A DNA stretch of 38,445 nucleotides from Candidatus Cloacimonadota bacterium (GCA_029567705.1 JAKPXC010000021.1:1-38445), one strand, 5' to 3'. Positions 1-8,678 are shown, counted from the stretch's first letter. The notes: generated by a model not told the origin, from the sequence alone. Numbers and translations are program-made.

Positions 1-115
1 GGATTCCAATCCTCCCGGTAGAGATACGTAGCTTCGGAAAGCTACGATACGCCCCGTAGAGGAGGATTCCAATCCTCCAGAAAAAGATACGTAGCTTCGG
101 AAAGCTACGATACGC
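1..115. repeat. Truncated 63-bp tandem repeat with two small palindromes per unit
   Basis: A unit beginning GGATTCCAATCCTCC at position 1 recurs at 64, and GATACGTAGCTTCGGAAAGC at 23 recurs at 86, so the period is exactly 63 bp and about 1.8 copies are visible. Each unit carries two self-complementary pieces: GGAGGATT-CC-AATCCTCC (complete at 61-78) and CGTAGCTT-CGGA-AAGCTACG (27-46 and 90-109). The array may continue upstream of the window. Function unknown; it is noncoding and ends about 120 bp before the flavodiiron gene. Confidence 0.75.
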
Positions 116-141
116 AAACCCCATCAACTGCAAAAACCCTC

Positions 142-170
142 TTGACTCCCTCGTCATTTTGCCTATCTTG
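142..170 (+). promoter_or_regulatory. Putative promoter of the flavodiiron-ferritin pair
   Basis: TTGACT at 142-147, 16 nt, then TATCTTG at 164-170, about 63 nt upstream of the ATG at 234. The same heptamer at the same spacing occurs at 14106-14134, and relatives precede several other transcription units here. The layout resembles the Bacteroidota promoter (TTG, about 19 nt, TAnnTTTG) more than the sigma-70 -10 box. Inferred by eye. Confidence 0.45.
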
Positions 171-181
171 TAAATAGGCAA
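159..181. promoter_or_regulatory. Perfect 8-bp inverted repeat, possible operator
   Basis: TTGCCTAT, a 7-nt spacer, then ATAGGCAA. It covers the putative -7 promoter element and lies 53 nt before the flavodiiron start, where a repressor would block polymerase. It does not match the Rex (TTGTGAA-N4-TTCACAA) or PerR consensus as I know them. A role as operator is inference. Confidence 0.4.
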
Positions 182-233
182 TCAAAGCATATACAGCAAA
201 TACAATAAATGTTTATATAACGGAGTTTACTAC

Positions 234-1424
234 ATGAATGCAAGAAAACTGAAGGAAGGGATCTACTGGGTTGGGGGAATTGATTGGAACCTGAGGAATT
301 TCCACGGGTATCTCACCCAGAGAGGATCCACTTACAACGCTTATCTGATAATCGATGAGAAGATCACCCTCATAGATAATGTGAAGTATTATCTCTTTGA
401 TGAGATGATCGCACGCATCAGCGAGATCATCGATCCCTCTAAAATCGACATATTGGTGCAGAATCACGTGGAGATGGATCACTCCGGAGGCATGCCTTAT
501 CTGATGGAGAAGCTTCCTGGCGTCAAGATTTACACCAATGCCAACGGCATCAAAGGCCTCAAGATGCATTATAAAAAGGATTGGAACTTCCAGGAAGTCA
601 AGACCGGCGATGTGCTCAATATCGGGCGCCGCAATCTGCACTTCGTGACCACTCCCATGGTGCACTGGCCGGATAACATGGTGACCTACTGTCCGGAAGA
701 TAAAATCCTCTTTTCAAACGATGCTTTCGGCCAACACATTTCCTCTTCCGAACGCCTGGATACAGAGTATCCTCTGGCAATCATCATGGAGGAAGCCAAG
801 AAATATTATGCCAATATCGTGCTGCCCTATTCCAAGCAGGTGCAGAAGGTTTTGGATCAAGCCGCCGGATTGGATGTGGATATGATCTGCCCGTCCCACG
901 GCATTATCTGGACAGAGCACATTCCCCGCATCATGGAAGCCTACAAGGATTGGGCCTACAACGTTTCCAAAAAAGACCGCGCTCTGGTGATCTACGACAG
1001 CATGTGGAAAAGCACGGAAATGATGGCTATGACCATCATGGAAGCCTTTGAAAACCTGGGTATCAAAGCCAAGCTGCACAATCTGCAACTCTCCCACATC
1101 TCAGATATAATGACCGAGATTATCGATGCGCATTACATCTGTGTGGGCTCCCCCACGCTGAATAGCTCCATCCTGCCCACTGTGGCTGCTTTCATGTATT
1201 ACCTGAAGGGCCTTTCACCCAAGGAACGGGTTGGGCTGGCTTTCGGCTCCTATGGCTGGGGTGGACAAAGCATACCAATTCTGCAACAGCTTTTGGGTGA
1301 TCCCAAGGAATGCGGGTTTGATATGCTGGAACCCATAAAGCTGCAATACATACCCTCTCAGGCCGATCTGGAGGCCATGAGAATCAAGCTCGAACAAGAT
1401 ATTAAAACAAAAATGGAGAACTAA
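234..1424 (+). CDS. Flavodiiron protein (A-type flavoprotein, O2/NO reductase)
   Basis: A 396-aa cytoplasmic flavodiiron protein. Residues 1 to about 245 form the metallo-beta-lactamase-like di-iron domain and about 250-396 the FMN-binding flavodoxin domain. The di-iron ligands are all present: H78, E80 and D82 (in NHVEMDH), H144 (MVHWPDN), D163 and H222 (SHGIIW). The family reduces O2 to water, or NO to N2O, with electrons from rubredoxin; no rubredoxin or flavin reductase domain is fused, so the donor must be separate. The start is the ATG at 234. The ferritin gene follows after one base, so the pair is co-transcribed and probably detoxifies oxygen while sequestering iron. O2 versus NO preference cannot be read from sequence. 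Confidence 0.93.
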   Translation: MNARKLKEGIYWVGGIDWNLRNFHGYLTQRGSTYNAYLIIDEKITLIDNVKYYLFDEMIARISEIIDPSKIDILVQNHVEMDHSGGMPYLMEKLPGVKIYTNANGIKGLKMHYKKDWNFQEVKTGDVLNIGRRNLHFVTTPMVHWPDNMVTYCPEDKILFSNDAFGQHISSSERLDTEYPLAIIMEEAKKYYANIVLPYSKQVQKVLDQAAGLDVDMICPSHGIIWTEHIPRIMEAYKDWAYNVSKKDRALVIYDSMWKSTEMMAMTIMEAFENLGIKAKLHNLQLSHISDIMTEIIDAHYICVGSPTLNSSILPTVAAFMYYLKGLSPKERVGLAFGSYGWGGQSIPILQQLLGDPKECGFDMLEPIKLQYIPSQADLEAMRIKLEQDIKTKMEN

Positions 1425-1425
1425 A

Positions 1426-1938
1426 ATGATAAGCAAATCCCTTAACAAAGCGATTAATAACCAAATCAACAAGGAACTCTTCTCAGAGTACCTGTATCTT
1501 TCCATGAGTGCCTGGTTTGCCAAGGAAAACCTGGATGGTTTTGCCAATTGGATGCTGGTGCAGGCTCAGGAAGAGCACTTCCACGCCATGAAATTCTTTA
1601 ATTATGTGATCGAACGCGGTGGCGAAGTGGAACTGCTGGCCATAGAAAAGCCTGCCAAGGAATTCAAGAATCCGCTCAACGCCTTCAAAGCGGCCCTGGA
1701 ACATGAGGGATTCATTACCAAAAGCATAAATGAGTTGATGGATTTGGCCATCAAGGAGAAAGACCACGCCAGCCGCAGCTTCCTGCAATGGTATGTGGAT
1801 GAACAAGTGGAAGAAGAAGCCAATGCAGACAGGATCGTAAACCAGCTCAAGATGGTTGGCGACCACATGCAGGGTATCTTCATGCTGGATCGGGAATTGG
1901 GTCAACGCACCTACACCGAACCAACCACCGCTGTCTAA
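1426..1938 (+). CDS. Ferritin (non-heme iron storage, FtnA type)
   Basis: A 170-aa four-helix-bundle ferritin, close to the usual bacterial length. All ferroxidase-centre residues fall at the canonical FtnA positions: E17, E50, H53, E94, Q127 and E130. It lacks the heme-binding methionine arrangement of bacterioferritin as far as I can see. Family members assemble as 24-mer shells that oxidise Fe2+ and store Fe3+. The ATG at 1426 comes one base after the flavodiiron stop, and the ribosome binding site (GGAG) lies inside that gene, so translation is likely coupled. Removing O2 and free iron together limits Fenton chemistry in an anaerobe. A strong terminator follows. Confidence 0.95.
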   Translation: MISKSLNKAINNQINKELFSEYLYLSMSAWFAKENLDGFANWMLVQAQEEHFHAMKFFNYVIERGGEVELLAIEKPAKEFKNPLNAFKAALEHEGFITKSINELMDLAIKEKDHASRSFLQWYVDEQVEEEANADRIVNQLKMVGDHMQGIFMLDRELGQRTYTEPTTAV

Positions 1939-1951
1939 GCGGAACAATTAT

Positions 1952-1981
1952 GGCGGGAACCAAGCTGTTCCCGCCTTTTTT
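1952..1981 (+). terminator. Rho-independent terminator after ferritin
   Basis: Perfect 9-bp stem GGCGGGAAC / GTTCCCGCC around a 6-nt loop, followed at once by six T residues. It sits 13 nt past the ferritin stop and ends 15 nt before the next gene, so it should separate that gene from the fprA-ftn transcript, at least partly. Confidence 0.9.
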
Positions 1982-1996
1982 ACACAGGGAGACCAT

Positions 1997-3031
1997 ATGA
2001 AAGAACTTGAGCCGGGGGATCTGTATCAAAAGATCTTTGATAATGCTGTGATGGCCATAGGGGTTACAAATATGGCAGGGAACTATGTGATGGTGAACAA
2101 GGCGTGGTGCAAGTATATGGGCTATTCTCCGGAGGAAGCCAAGAGCTTGAACGTTCAGGATCTGACCGCCCCGGACGAGCTGGATACCAGCGCAGATAAC
2201 TTCTCCAGGCTCATCAGCGGAGAGCTGGACTATTTGCAACGCAGAAGACGTTACAAGCGCAAGGATGGCAGTATTTTCTGGGCAGAGCTTTATGTTTCCC
2301 GCATACATAACGATCTGGGGGAAGTAAGTGGTGTGCTGGGCATCTTCATAGATATTGACAGCGTTGTGGAAACCGAAAAAAGCCAGAGTGAGCTGAATGC
2401 CTATCTGGAAAAGCTCTCTGAAGATCTGGAAAACGCTCACAATGCCATGAAGGTGAAGAACCAGGAACTCACTGAAGCCTATGAGCACCTGAACCGTTTA
2501 TCCCGGCATGATGCCCTCACCGGATTGTATAACCGCAGAACCTTGGATGAAGTGGTTGCCTCTGAAATCCTGAGATCAAACCGCACCAAGCGTGGTTTTG
2601 CCCTGGCTATAGCCGATATAGACAACTTTAAGAAGTTCAACGACAGCTTTGGGCATGATTGTGGAGACGAGGTGCTCAGGACAGTCTCGAGGGTCTTCCT
2701 GGATAAGATCCGCAAAATGGACTATGTGGGCAGATGGGGTGGCGAGGAATTCCTTTTTATCTTCCCGGAAACTCATTGCAAAGGCGCTGAGATAGTGCTG
2801 GACAGAGTGAGGGAAGCCGTTGCAGCCACAAAGGTTGTCCACAACGGCCTTGAACACAGCGTGACAGTTACCATCGGCTTCAGCTACCACAGAGCTCAGC
2901 TTCAGGCCGAAGAGATGATCGTGGAAGCAGACAAAGCTCTATACCTGGGCAAAGCAGCCGGAAAGAACCGCGTCGTATGTTATCAGCCGGAATGTCTGGC
3001 GGAGTATTATCCTGAAGAGGAGATCGTCTAG
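1997..3031 (+). CDS. PAS-GGDEF diguanylate cyclase
   Basis: A 344-aa soluble protein. A PAS domain (about 8-125) is followed by a coiled-coil linker (about 127-165) and a GGDEF domain (about 172-340) that opens with DALTGLYNRR. The signature is GGEEF at 248-252, an active form, and an inhibitory I-site RKMD lies five residues upstream (239-242), so feedback inhibition by c-di-GMP is expected. It should make c-di-GMP in response to whatever PAS senses (ligand, redox or a partner); no cofactor residue can be identified. The frame is open upstream to 1856 inside ferritin, but ATG 1997 with GGGAG nearby is the sensible start. Its stop lies 3 nt from the stop of the convergent radical SAM gene. 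Confidence 0.9.
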   Translation: MKELEPGDLYQKIFDNAVMAIGVTNMAGNYVMVNKAWCKYMGYSPEEAKSLNVQDLTAPDELDTSADNFSRLISGELDYLQRRRRYKRKDGSIFWAELYVSRIHNDLGEVSGVLGIFIDIDSVVETEKSQSELNAYLEKLSEDLENAHNAMKVKNQELTEAYEHLNRLSRHDALTGLYNRRTLDEVVASEILRSNRTKRGFALAIADIDNFKKFNDSFGHDCGDEVLRTVSRVFLDKIRKMDYVGRWGGEEFLFIFPETHCKGAEIVLDRVREAVAATKVVHNGLEHSVTVTIGFSYHRAQLQAEEMIVEADKALYLGKAAGKNRVVCYQPECLAEYYPEEEIV

Positions 3032-3034
3032 CCG

Positions 3035-4441
3035 TTACTTCCGCTTTTCCATGGCTTTCAGGAAGTCCTTGCCAAAGAGCTTGTTCTGCATTATTATTTT
3101 GGCCCCGGTGAAGATTTGCTGAGGACGCATGGCACCTGTTTTAATGCTCTTGATGGCCAAGGGAACCAAGCGCCAGCCCTTGGAAAGATAAATCTGCCTG
3201 TAGGCTTTGGGCATGAAGGCTTCCAAATCATGAGGTTCCATACCCAGGGGTTGATACACGCAGTGGGCGATATCGTAATCTTCCCAATTGTAATGCAGGA
3301 TACGATTCTCTTTCTTTAGTTTATCAAAGAGCTCTGTGCCCGGCAGGGGTGTGAGAATGGAGATCACCAGATAACCCAGCTTGCGGGCTTTGAAGAAATC
3401 CAGATTCTTTTGCAGATACTCCGGGGTGTCATACTCATCGCCGGAACCCAGGATCATATACCAGTTGTGGGTCATCCCGATCTTGTCCATCACTGCAATA
3501 GCTCTGTCTATATCGTTCAGATCGATATTTTTGTGCATGCGCTCTATCACTTCCGGAATACCGCTCTCTATACCAATGGAAAGCAGAGAGCATCCGGCAC
3601 GGTGCATCAGGGCAATGAGCTCCGGTTCTTTGGCGATGATGCTCACACGGGACATGGCATTCCAGCGAATCTTGATCCTTTCGGTGATCAGGCGGTTACA
3701 GAAATCCGTGAGCCAGGCTTTGTTGACTGTGAGGTTATCATCGTGAAACCAGAATTGATCGAAGCCCCAGCTCATATAGTCCTTGAGATCGGTGATCACT
3801 TCATCAACGGTGCGTTGCCGGTATTTTCCGCCGTAGAATGCAGAAATCGAGCAGAAGGAACAGCGGAAGGGACAACCTCGGGAGGAGACCAGCTTGGGGC
3901 TGAAGCTAAATTCCGGAGCTACCAGATCGAGAGTGATCCGGGGCAGATGCGCCAAATCGTCCAGGATGGCTATGACCTCATCGTTGAAACAGATGCCATC
4001 TTGGCAATAAACCATGCCAGGAATGTCCGGATACTTATTGCCGGCTTCCAGAGCCGCCAGGAGCTTCACAAAGACTTCCTCACCCTCTCCTCTGCAGATA
4101 TAATGAACGTCCGTCTCCTGGAAAATCTCCTTGTACATGAAAGTGGCATGATGACCGCCGATAACGGTGGGAAGCTCAGGATACTTTTGGCGAATGTGGA
4201 TCAGGAGTTCCCGTGCCACAGGATAGGTGGCGGTTACACAGGATACACCCACCAGATCGGGCTGATAACGGCGTATGTAACGATCGACGCTCATGGCATC
4301 GGCAATCACGACCACTACTTTGTGTCCGGCATCCCGGGCAGCAGCGGCAATAAATAACAAGCCCTGGAGAATCTGATTCCCCGTGCGCAAGGCTTCCAAG
4401 CCTCCGGTGTGAGACTTGGGCGAGACAAGCAGTACCTTCAT
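3035..4441 (-). CDS. B12-binding-domain radical SAM protein
   Basis: A 468-aa enzyme. Residues about 1-130 look like the cobalamin-binding Rossmann-type domain found before radical SAM domains (MKVLLVSPK start, then PDLVGVSCVT), although the base-off motif DxHxxG is not visible. The radical SAM core (about 180-390) has CxxxCxxC at C190, C194 and C197 for the 4Fe-4S cluster. Relatives include methyltransferases and cyclases such as BchE and hopanoid or lipid-modifying enzymes; the substrate here is unknown. The ATG at 4441 has AGGGGAA upstream. It follows rex by 60 nt and is the last gene of the long minus-strand operon, so a role connected with the membrane system upstream is possible but unproven. 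Confidence 0.85.
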   Translation of the reverse strand: MKVLLVSPKSHTGGLEALRTGNQILQGLLFIAAAARDAGHKVVVVIADAMSVDRYIRRYQPDLVGVSCVTATYPVARELLIHIRQKYPELPTVIGGHHATFMYKEIFQETDVHYICRGEGEEVFVKLLAALEAGNKYPDIPGMVYCQDGICFNDEVIAILDDLAHLPRITLDLVAPEFSFSPKLVSSRGCPFRCSFCSISAFYGGKYRQRTVDEVITDLKDYMSWGFDQFWFHDDNLTVNKAWLTDFCNRLITERIKIRWNAMSRVSIIAKEPELIALMHRAGCSLLSIGIESGIPEVIERMHKNIDLNDIDRAIAVMDKIGMTHNWYMILGSGDEYDTPEYLQKNLDFFKARKLGYLVISILTPLPGTELFDKLKKENRILHYNWEDYDIAHCVYQPLGMEPHDLEAFMPKAYRQIYLSKGWRLVPLAIKSIKTGAMRPQQIFTGAKIIMQNKLFGKDFLKAMEKRK

Positions 4442-4501
4442 TTGTTCCCCTATCCGGCAAGACCACGATCCTGCCGTTAATTCAATCCCTGCTGATTCGG
4501 A

Positions 4502-5134
4502 TTATTCGGTGTGTTCTTTTTCGGCCAGCCGTCTGGAAAGAACCGCCAGCGAAGCGAACATATCCACATTCTCCACGATAATATCGGTGGGAACATGGAG
4601 CTTTTGAGGAGTGAAGTTCCAGATGGCCTTGATACCGCTGTGAACCATGAGATCTGCCACAAGCTGGGCAGCTTCCGGTGGAACAGTGATGATGCCTATC
4701 TGAACTTTTCTCTTCGGAGCCATCGTAGTGATATCTAGCACAGAATACACAGGAACACCATGAGTAGTGGTGTTGATCTTATCCGGATCGTTATCAAAGG
4801 CAGCCACGATGGTAAGCCCGCGTTGAGAGAACTCCTGATAGCCCAGGAGAGCTGAGCCCAGATGACCCACCCCCACCAGATAACTGGAGGAAGTGTCACA
4901 CCAATTCAGGAGTTCCTCAATCGCATTGGCAAGTTTCTTGATATTATATCCGCTTTGAGGGATGTTGTTGATATTCGTATAGGATAGGTCCTTACGTACC
5001 ACGGTCTGGTGGAAATCGGTAAAGACTGAGATCTTGGTGGCGGAAACTTCTCTGAGTCCCGCCCGGGCAAATTGCTTCAGGACTTCCAGATATTGTGGAA
5101 GCCGCTTCAGAGTGGAGGTTGGGATCCTATCCAT
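4502..5134 (-). CDS. rex: Redox-sensing transcriptional repressor Rex
   Basis: A 210-aa Rex-family regulator of normal length. The N-terminal winged helix (about 1-80) contains the family pattern IPTSTLKRLPQYL and the recognition region near SATKIS. The NAD(H)-binding Rossmann domain (about 81-205) has the glycine motif G88-V-G90-H-L-G93. Rex dimers bind operators when NADH/NAD+ is low and release when NADH rises, controlling fermentation and respiration genes. The start at 5134 has AGGAGC 9 nt upstream. It begins 12 nt after the 943-aa membrane protein, so it is probably expressed with that system. I saw no clear Rex box near the operon start. Confidence 0.95.
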   Translation of the reverse strand: MDRIPTSTLKRLPQYLEVLKQFARAGLREVSATKISVFTDFHQTVVRKDLSYTNINNIPQSGYNIKKLANAIEELLNWCDTSSSYLVGVGHLGSALLGYQEFSQRGLTIVAAFDNDPDKINTTTHGVPVYSVLDITTMAPKRKVQIGIITVPPEAAQLVADLMVHSGIKAIWNFTPQKLHVPTDIIVENVDMFASLAVLSRRLAEKEHTE

Positions 5135-5146
5135 GTTTATATGCTC

Positions 5147-7978
5147 CTATTCTACTGGGAAAGCATTGATAAAGCCCATGTAATGCAAGCTGGAAAGGAT
5201 GGTGCCGATGATCATAAAGATTACGATCAGGAGCTTGAAGCCATCCTGCGCTTTGAGCATGGAGACAATATCCGGGTTCTTGGAAAGATATGCTGAAGCA
5301 GCATAGAACTCTTCCCCAATCAGAGTGTAATCGCAAGTGGTGATGAAGAACGGTATCTGCGTGATGGCATCCGAGGCAGCTATCTGGATAGCGCCGCATT
5401 GGTTGCCTGTCTCCGTCATAAGCAGAGCTTCAGCATTGAAGTAGCCCATGTAGAAGATGGTGGCCACCCGGTCACGGATGGTGATGCCGTTGACGGCTGC
5501 CGAGAAGGCAAACTGTACATCGGATACGTAGAAGATATCGTTCTGGTTGTAGCTATCGGGTCTGCCGATCTCGCTATATGCAGTCTTGACCACTTCCTGT
5601 GCCAATGGCACTACGAAGTAATCCACATGCGGAGAGATCAGACGAACGTCAAACTCGGCAGTCTTGCGGGCTACCTGAGAGAGGATCATCATGGCAGAGA
5701 TGGTGCAGGGATCACCCAGAGTTCCCCAGCCGGGGACAAACATCACGGGACGCCCCATTTCTGTGGCTCTTCCCACGGCGTTATCAAGCTCGGCCAATCC
5801 GGCAATGGGACGAATATAGGGATCCTTGCTGCGGGACACAAAGATGCCGTAGATCACCAGGAAGAAGAGAATCAAGCTGGCTATCAGCGTGATGACCTTG
5901 GTATCGTCAAACCATTCATTCTTGGGATAAAACCAGGTGCTGCCGGCTTTGCTGTATATCTCTGATGTGTTGTAGAGCCCACGTCCATTGGTCACCAGCA
6001 TCTGGTAAGCGTAGCTGCGGAAGTTCTTGTCCCTTTCTCTCAGGAAGACCTTCAGCCAGGCAGCCTTGCCTTTCTTGGTGGCAGCTTCCAGCACAGCGGG
6101 ATGTTTCTTGGTGAATTCCAAGGTTGCTTTATCAGAGGCCAGCACTTGCCGGATGGAATCTGCCTTGGCCGTATCGATCGTGGTGGCAAAGAGGTTTGTG
6201 CCTTCTGCGACTTTGCGCTCCAATTCCTTGATCTGTCCCTCAAACTCCTCTTTGAAGAGAGGAACTTTCAAGGCCGCACCATAGGTGGTGTCTGTATCAA
6301 CCGTCACGAAGGGATTGAGCTTGAAGCGATGGCTGCTCTTGTCGTAACCCATCAGGGGTTGATAGAGCATATCTTCATAATTGATGGTGTGGGTATACCC
6401 GCGGGACATACCACCCATGCGGATACCGGGAACGAAGTTGTAATCCAGCTTGTTTGTGGAAATCAGGTCATAATACAGACGGTTAAGCCTCTGCCCTGCC
6501 AGTTCCACTTTGTTGCCGCTGAACCGGCGGTTTGCCTGATCATAAGCCAGATGCTGGATCATCTCGTCTTTCGGATAATCCTTGTCCCCTGTACTCATCA
6601 CGGCAATACGGACAGTGATATCATTCAGGTTCGCCTTACGTGTAGCAGGCAGTTTCAGGTGAATGATCTGATCCATATAATGCTCTGTGATGGTACCGAG
6701 TGCCGCCCCGGATTCATCGAAAAACTGGAATCTGACTTTTTGGATGTTGTAAGCTTCGTTGGCGGAAATCTCATAGTTGATTCTCAGACGGTTGCGGTTG
6801 GCATTGGTGTAAGCAGCTTGTGAGATCATCACCAGAGGCTTACCTATGGAGATATAGAGGTTATCGCCCTTGTCATTGCGCTTATCCAGCACCTTGAAAT
6901 TAGGAAGAGTGGGAATCTCCGAGCTTAAAGCCGTGTGGATTGGCCTGCCCATGCTATAGGCATAAAAACCGTTGTAGTCCATGTATCCCAGCACCAAGGC
7001 ATAAGCCTCTGTATCAAAAGCTTCTGGCATGCCAAGCTCCGCGAGGGCTACAGTATGATAATAGGTACTGGCTTGGGACATGTTCTGAATCTGGAAGAGA
7101 GGACGGGCACTGCCTTTCCACTCTGAAGCAAAGTCCATCTGAGCTTCTGCTTCTGCATTCTTGGCCTGAGCTGCATCAAAAGCAGGTACTGCCGTCTTGG
7201 GCAGCAGATATCCTTCCCAGAGAGCTATATCGGTAGCCACTGAGGGAGGATTCCATTCCAGGCGAAGCTCTTTGTTATCGGTCACCAAAACAGAATTGAC
7301 TGTAGCAGTGGGATCGGGACGATTATCCTCGGGCACCACTTCTTTCACATCTGCAAAAGGTAAGTATTGTCCACGTTCATTGACGCCCAGCACTGTGTAA
7401 TAATACTTCTGTCCGGCCACAACGTTGGCCAGGATGTATTCAAACTGATTAAGCTTCAAGCCTGCAGTAAAGCTGCTATCGGCTTCCACAAGCTTCTTGC
7501 TGTGTTTATAGTAATTCTTGCTGCCCACCATGCCGAGCACGGAATAACGATCCAATATACTCGCCAGGACGGCAGGATCACGGGGAACGCCTTTGAGCAA
7601 CGGGCTGTTCTCTTTCTGTCCCTTTTCCCGTTTAATCTTGCCGGGAGCCGTCTCAAAATCCACCAGGGTGGGATAGTCTTTATCATAGAAAAAGAGCTCT
7701 TCGCTCAAGACTCCCATCTTGGGATCCACTTCCAGATGGCTGAGGAAGAACAGGCTATCGGGATGAACTCCACGATATACATTGTATTGAATGATGCGCT
7801 TGGATTTATCCAGGGGTTTCCAGCGCAGAAGCACGCCGGAACCATCGTCGTAATTAATATCCTCGGCAGTGAACTGCATGATCTTGCCTTCTGTAGCCGG
7901 GTCTACATTGCGATCCGAGAGCAGAAGACTGAAGATTCCCAGAACTACCAAGGCCAGGATGATCAGGTATCTTTTCAT
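5147..7978 (-). CDS. Large membrane protein, FN3-like ectodomain plus conserved cytoplasmic domain
   Basis: A 943-aa protein of unknown function. A signal anchor (about 1-21) is followed by an extracytoplasmic region with fibronectin-III-like stretches (about 42-72 and 185-260, e.g. YNVYRG, YYYTVLGVNERG), a coiled coil (about 573-625), a transmembrane helix (about 694-714) with basic residues after it, a conserved domain (about 722-905) and a last helix (913-935). By the positive-inside rule that domain is cytoplasmic. It contains IRPIAGLAELDNAVGRATEM and IPFFITTCDYTLIGEE; I believe this is Pfam DUF6754, from memory and unchecked. It is a paralogue of the 975-aa protein at 10524-13451. AGGA lies upstream of its ATG; rex follows by 12 nt. 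Confidence 0.85.
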   Translation of the reverse strand: MKRYLIILALVVLGIFSLLLSDRNVDPATEGKIMQFTAEDINYDDGSGVLLRWKPLDKSKRIIQYNVYRGVHPDSLFFLSHLEVDPKMGVLSEELFFYDKDYPTLVDFETAPGKIKREKGQKENSPLLKGVPRDPAVLASILDRYSVLGMVGSKNYYKHSKKLVEADSSFTAGLKLNQFEYILANVVAGQKYYYTVLGVNERGQYLPFADVKEVVPEDNRPDPTATVNSVLVTDNKELRLEWNPPSVATDIALWEGYLLPKTAVPAFDAAQAKNAEAEAQMDFASEWKGSARPLFQIQNMSQASTYYHTVALAELGMPEAFDTEAYALVLGYMDYNGFYAYSMGRPIHTALSSEIPTLPNFKVLDKRNDKGDNLYISIGKPLVMISQAAYTNANRNRLRINYEISANEAYNIQKVRFQFFDESGAALGTITEHYMDQIIHLKLPATRKANLNDITVRIAVMSTGDKDYPKDEMIQHLAYDQANRRFSGNKVELAGQRLNRLYYDLISTNKLDYNFVPGIRMGGMSRGYTHTINYEDMLYQPLMGYDKSSHRFKLNPFVTVDTDTTYGAALKVPLFKEEFEGQIKELERKVAEGTNLFATTIDTAKADSIRQVLASDKATLEFTKKHPAVLEAATKKGKAAWLKVFLRERDKNFRSYAYQMLVTNGRGLYNTSEIYSKAGSTWFYPKNEWFDDTKVITLIASLILFFLVIYGIFVSRSKDPYIRPIAGLAELDNAVGRATEMGRPVMFVPGWGTLGDPCTISAMMILSQVARKTAEFDVRLISPHVDYFVVPLAQEVVKTAYSEIGRPDSYNQNDIFYVSDVQFAFSAAVNGITIRDRVATIFYMGYFNAEALLMTETGNQCGAIQIAASDAITQIPFFITTCDYTLIGEEFYAASAYLSKNPDIVSMLKAQDGFKLLIVIFMIIGTILSSLHYMGFINAFPVE

Positions 7979-8017
7979 TTCTTTATCCTAAAGGTCTAAC
8001 CAGATATGGATTCATCA

Positions 8018-8051
8018 GGATGCCGTGAGCAGCAATGCGCTCACGACATCC
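8018..8051 (-). other. Stable intercistronic hairpin inside the operon
   Basis: Thirteen-base arms (8018-8030 and 8039-8051) with an 8-nt loop; the one mismatch reads as a G.U pair in the minus-strand RNA, so the stem is fully paired. It has no T run after it, so it is not a typical terminator. It occupies the only long gap (87 nt) among the five membrane-system genes, between the 200-aa and 943-aa genes, and could set mRNA processing or stability. Confidence 0.6.
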
Positions 8052-8065
8052 CATGAACAGCTATG

Positions 8066-8668
8066 CTATTTTAATGCGCCAAAGACGTCGTTTACCAGGA
8101 ACTGGATACGACCAATCAATAGCGAAATACGAGCCATAACGGTGAGTCCGAAGGAGGCACCGAAACCGATCATCATATACCATTTGCCAACATCGACAAA
8201 CTTGCCATACACGCCTGTGTGAGCCTTCGAGAAGAAGAAATACAGGAGCACGGCAATGGTTCCGATGAAGATCAGAGCCAGGTTTACACTCTCCAGCGGC
8301 ACCATCGCCTGACGCATCTGCACCAGAATGAAGGTGTGCATGGAAAGAGGCACGCTGGCACCCACACCCATCATGGAAAAGGCGATAGGGTAACGGGAAA
8401 GCCAGCTCAGTTTACGGTTGAAACGCAGGATGTAGAATATACCCATGATGGAGGGAATAATCAGGATCCATTGTTGTTTGAGAATCATAGGTTGATACAG
8501 GAAGGGAACGAACACACGGGTGTAGGTCAGCACCAATCCGTATCCCAGCGAGATACCCACCAGAAGCTGTTCCGCCATCTGGTAGAAAGGATTGTCCTTG
8601 TACAAGAACGAGAAGATACACAGTGTGAAGAAAGCTCCGACCAGGTTACTAAACAATTCAAATGACAT
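8066..8668 (-). CDS. Polytopic membrane protein of the FN3/DUF6754 cluster (200 aa)
   Basis: A 200-aa protein starting MSFELFSNLV, with about six or seven hydrophobic segments: near 3-20, 32-50, 62-80, 90-110, 125-148 and 158-178, plus a short one at the end. I do not recognise the family. The frame is open further upstream, but ATG 8668 has a textbook AGGAGG and avoids overlapping the neighbour, so I chose it. It sits 10 nt after the 395-aa gene and belongs to the same operon. With the 209-aa protein it could form the membrane-embedded core that the large bitopic proteins contact; that is inference from context only. Confidence 0.85.
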   Translation of the reverse strand: MSFELFSNLVGAFFTLCIFSFLYKDNPFYQMAEQLLVGISLGYGLVLTYTRVFVPFLYQPMILKQQWILIIPSIMGIFYILRFNRKLSWLSRYPIAFSMMGVGASVPLSMHTFILVQMRQAMVPLESVNLALIFIGTIAVLLYFFFSKAHTGVYGKFVDVGKWYMMIGFGASFGLTVMARISLLIGRIQFLVNDVFGALK

Positions 8669-8678
8669 TATTCCCTCC

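Noticed and set aside
1-115. Possible CRISPR array
   Set aside because: The units are tandem with a 63-bp period and conserved throughout, without variable spacers, and no cas gene is visible.
1856-1996. Earlier start for the diguanylate cyclase
   Set aside because: It would overlap ferritin and cross the terminator hairpin; the PAS domain begins after the ATG at 1997, which has a good ribosome binding site.
3410-4357. A 315-codon plus-strand open frame
   Set aside because: It is antisense to the radical SAM gene, where the Cys motif and start are clear.
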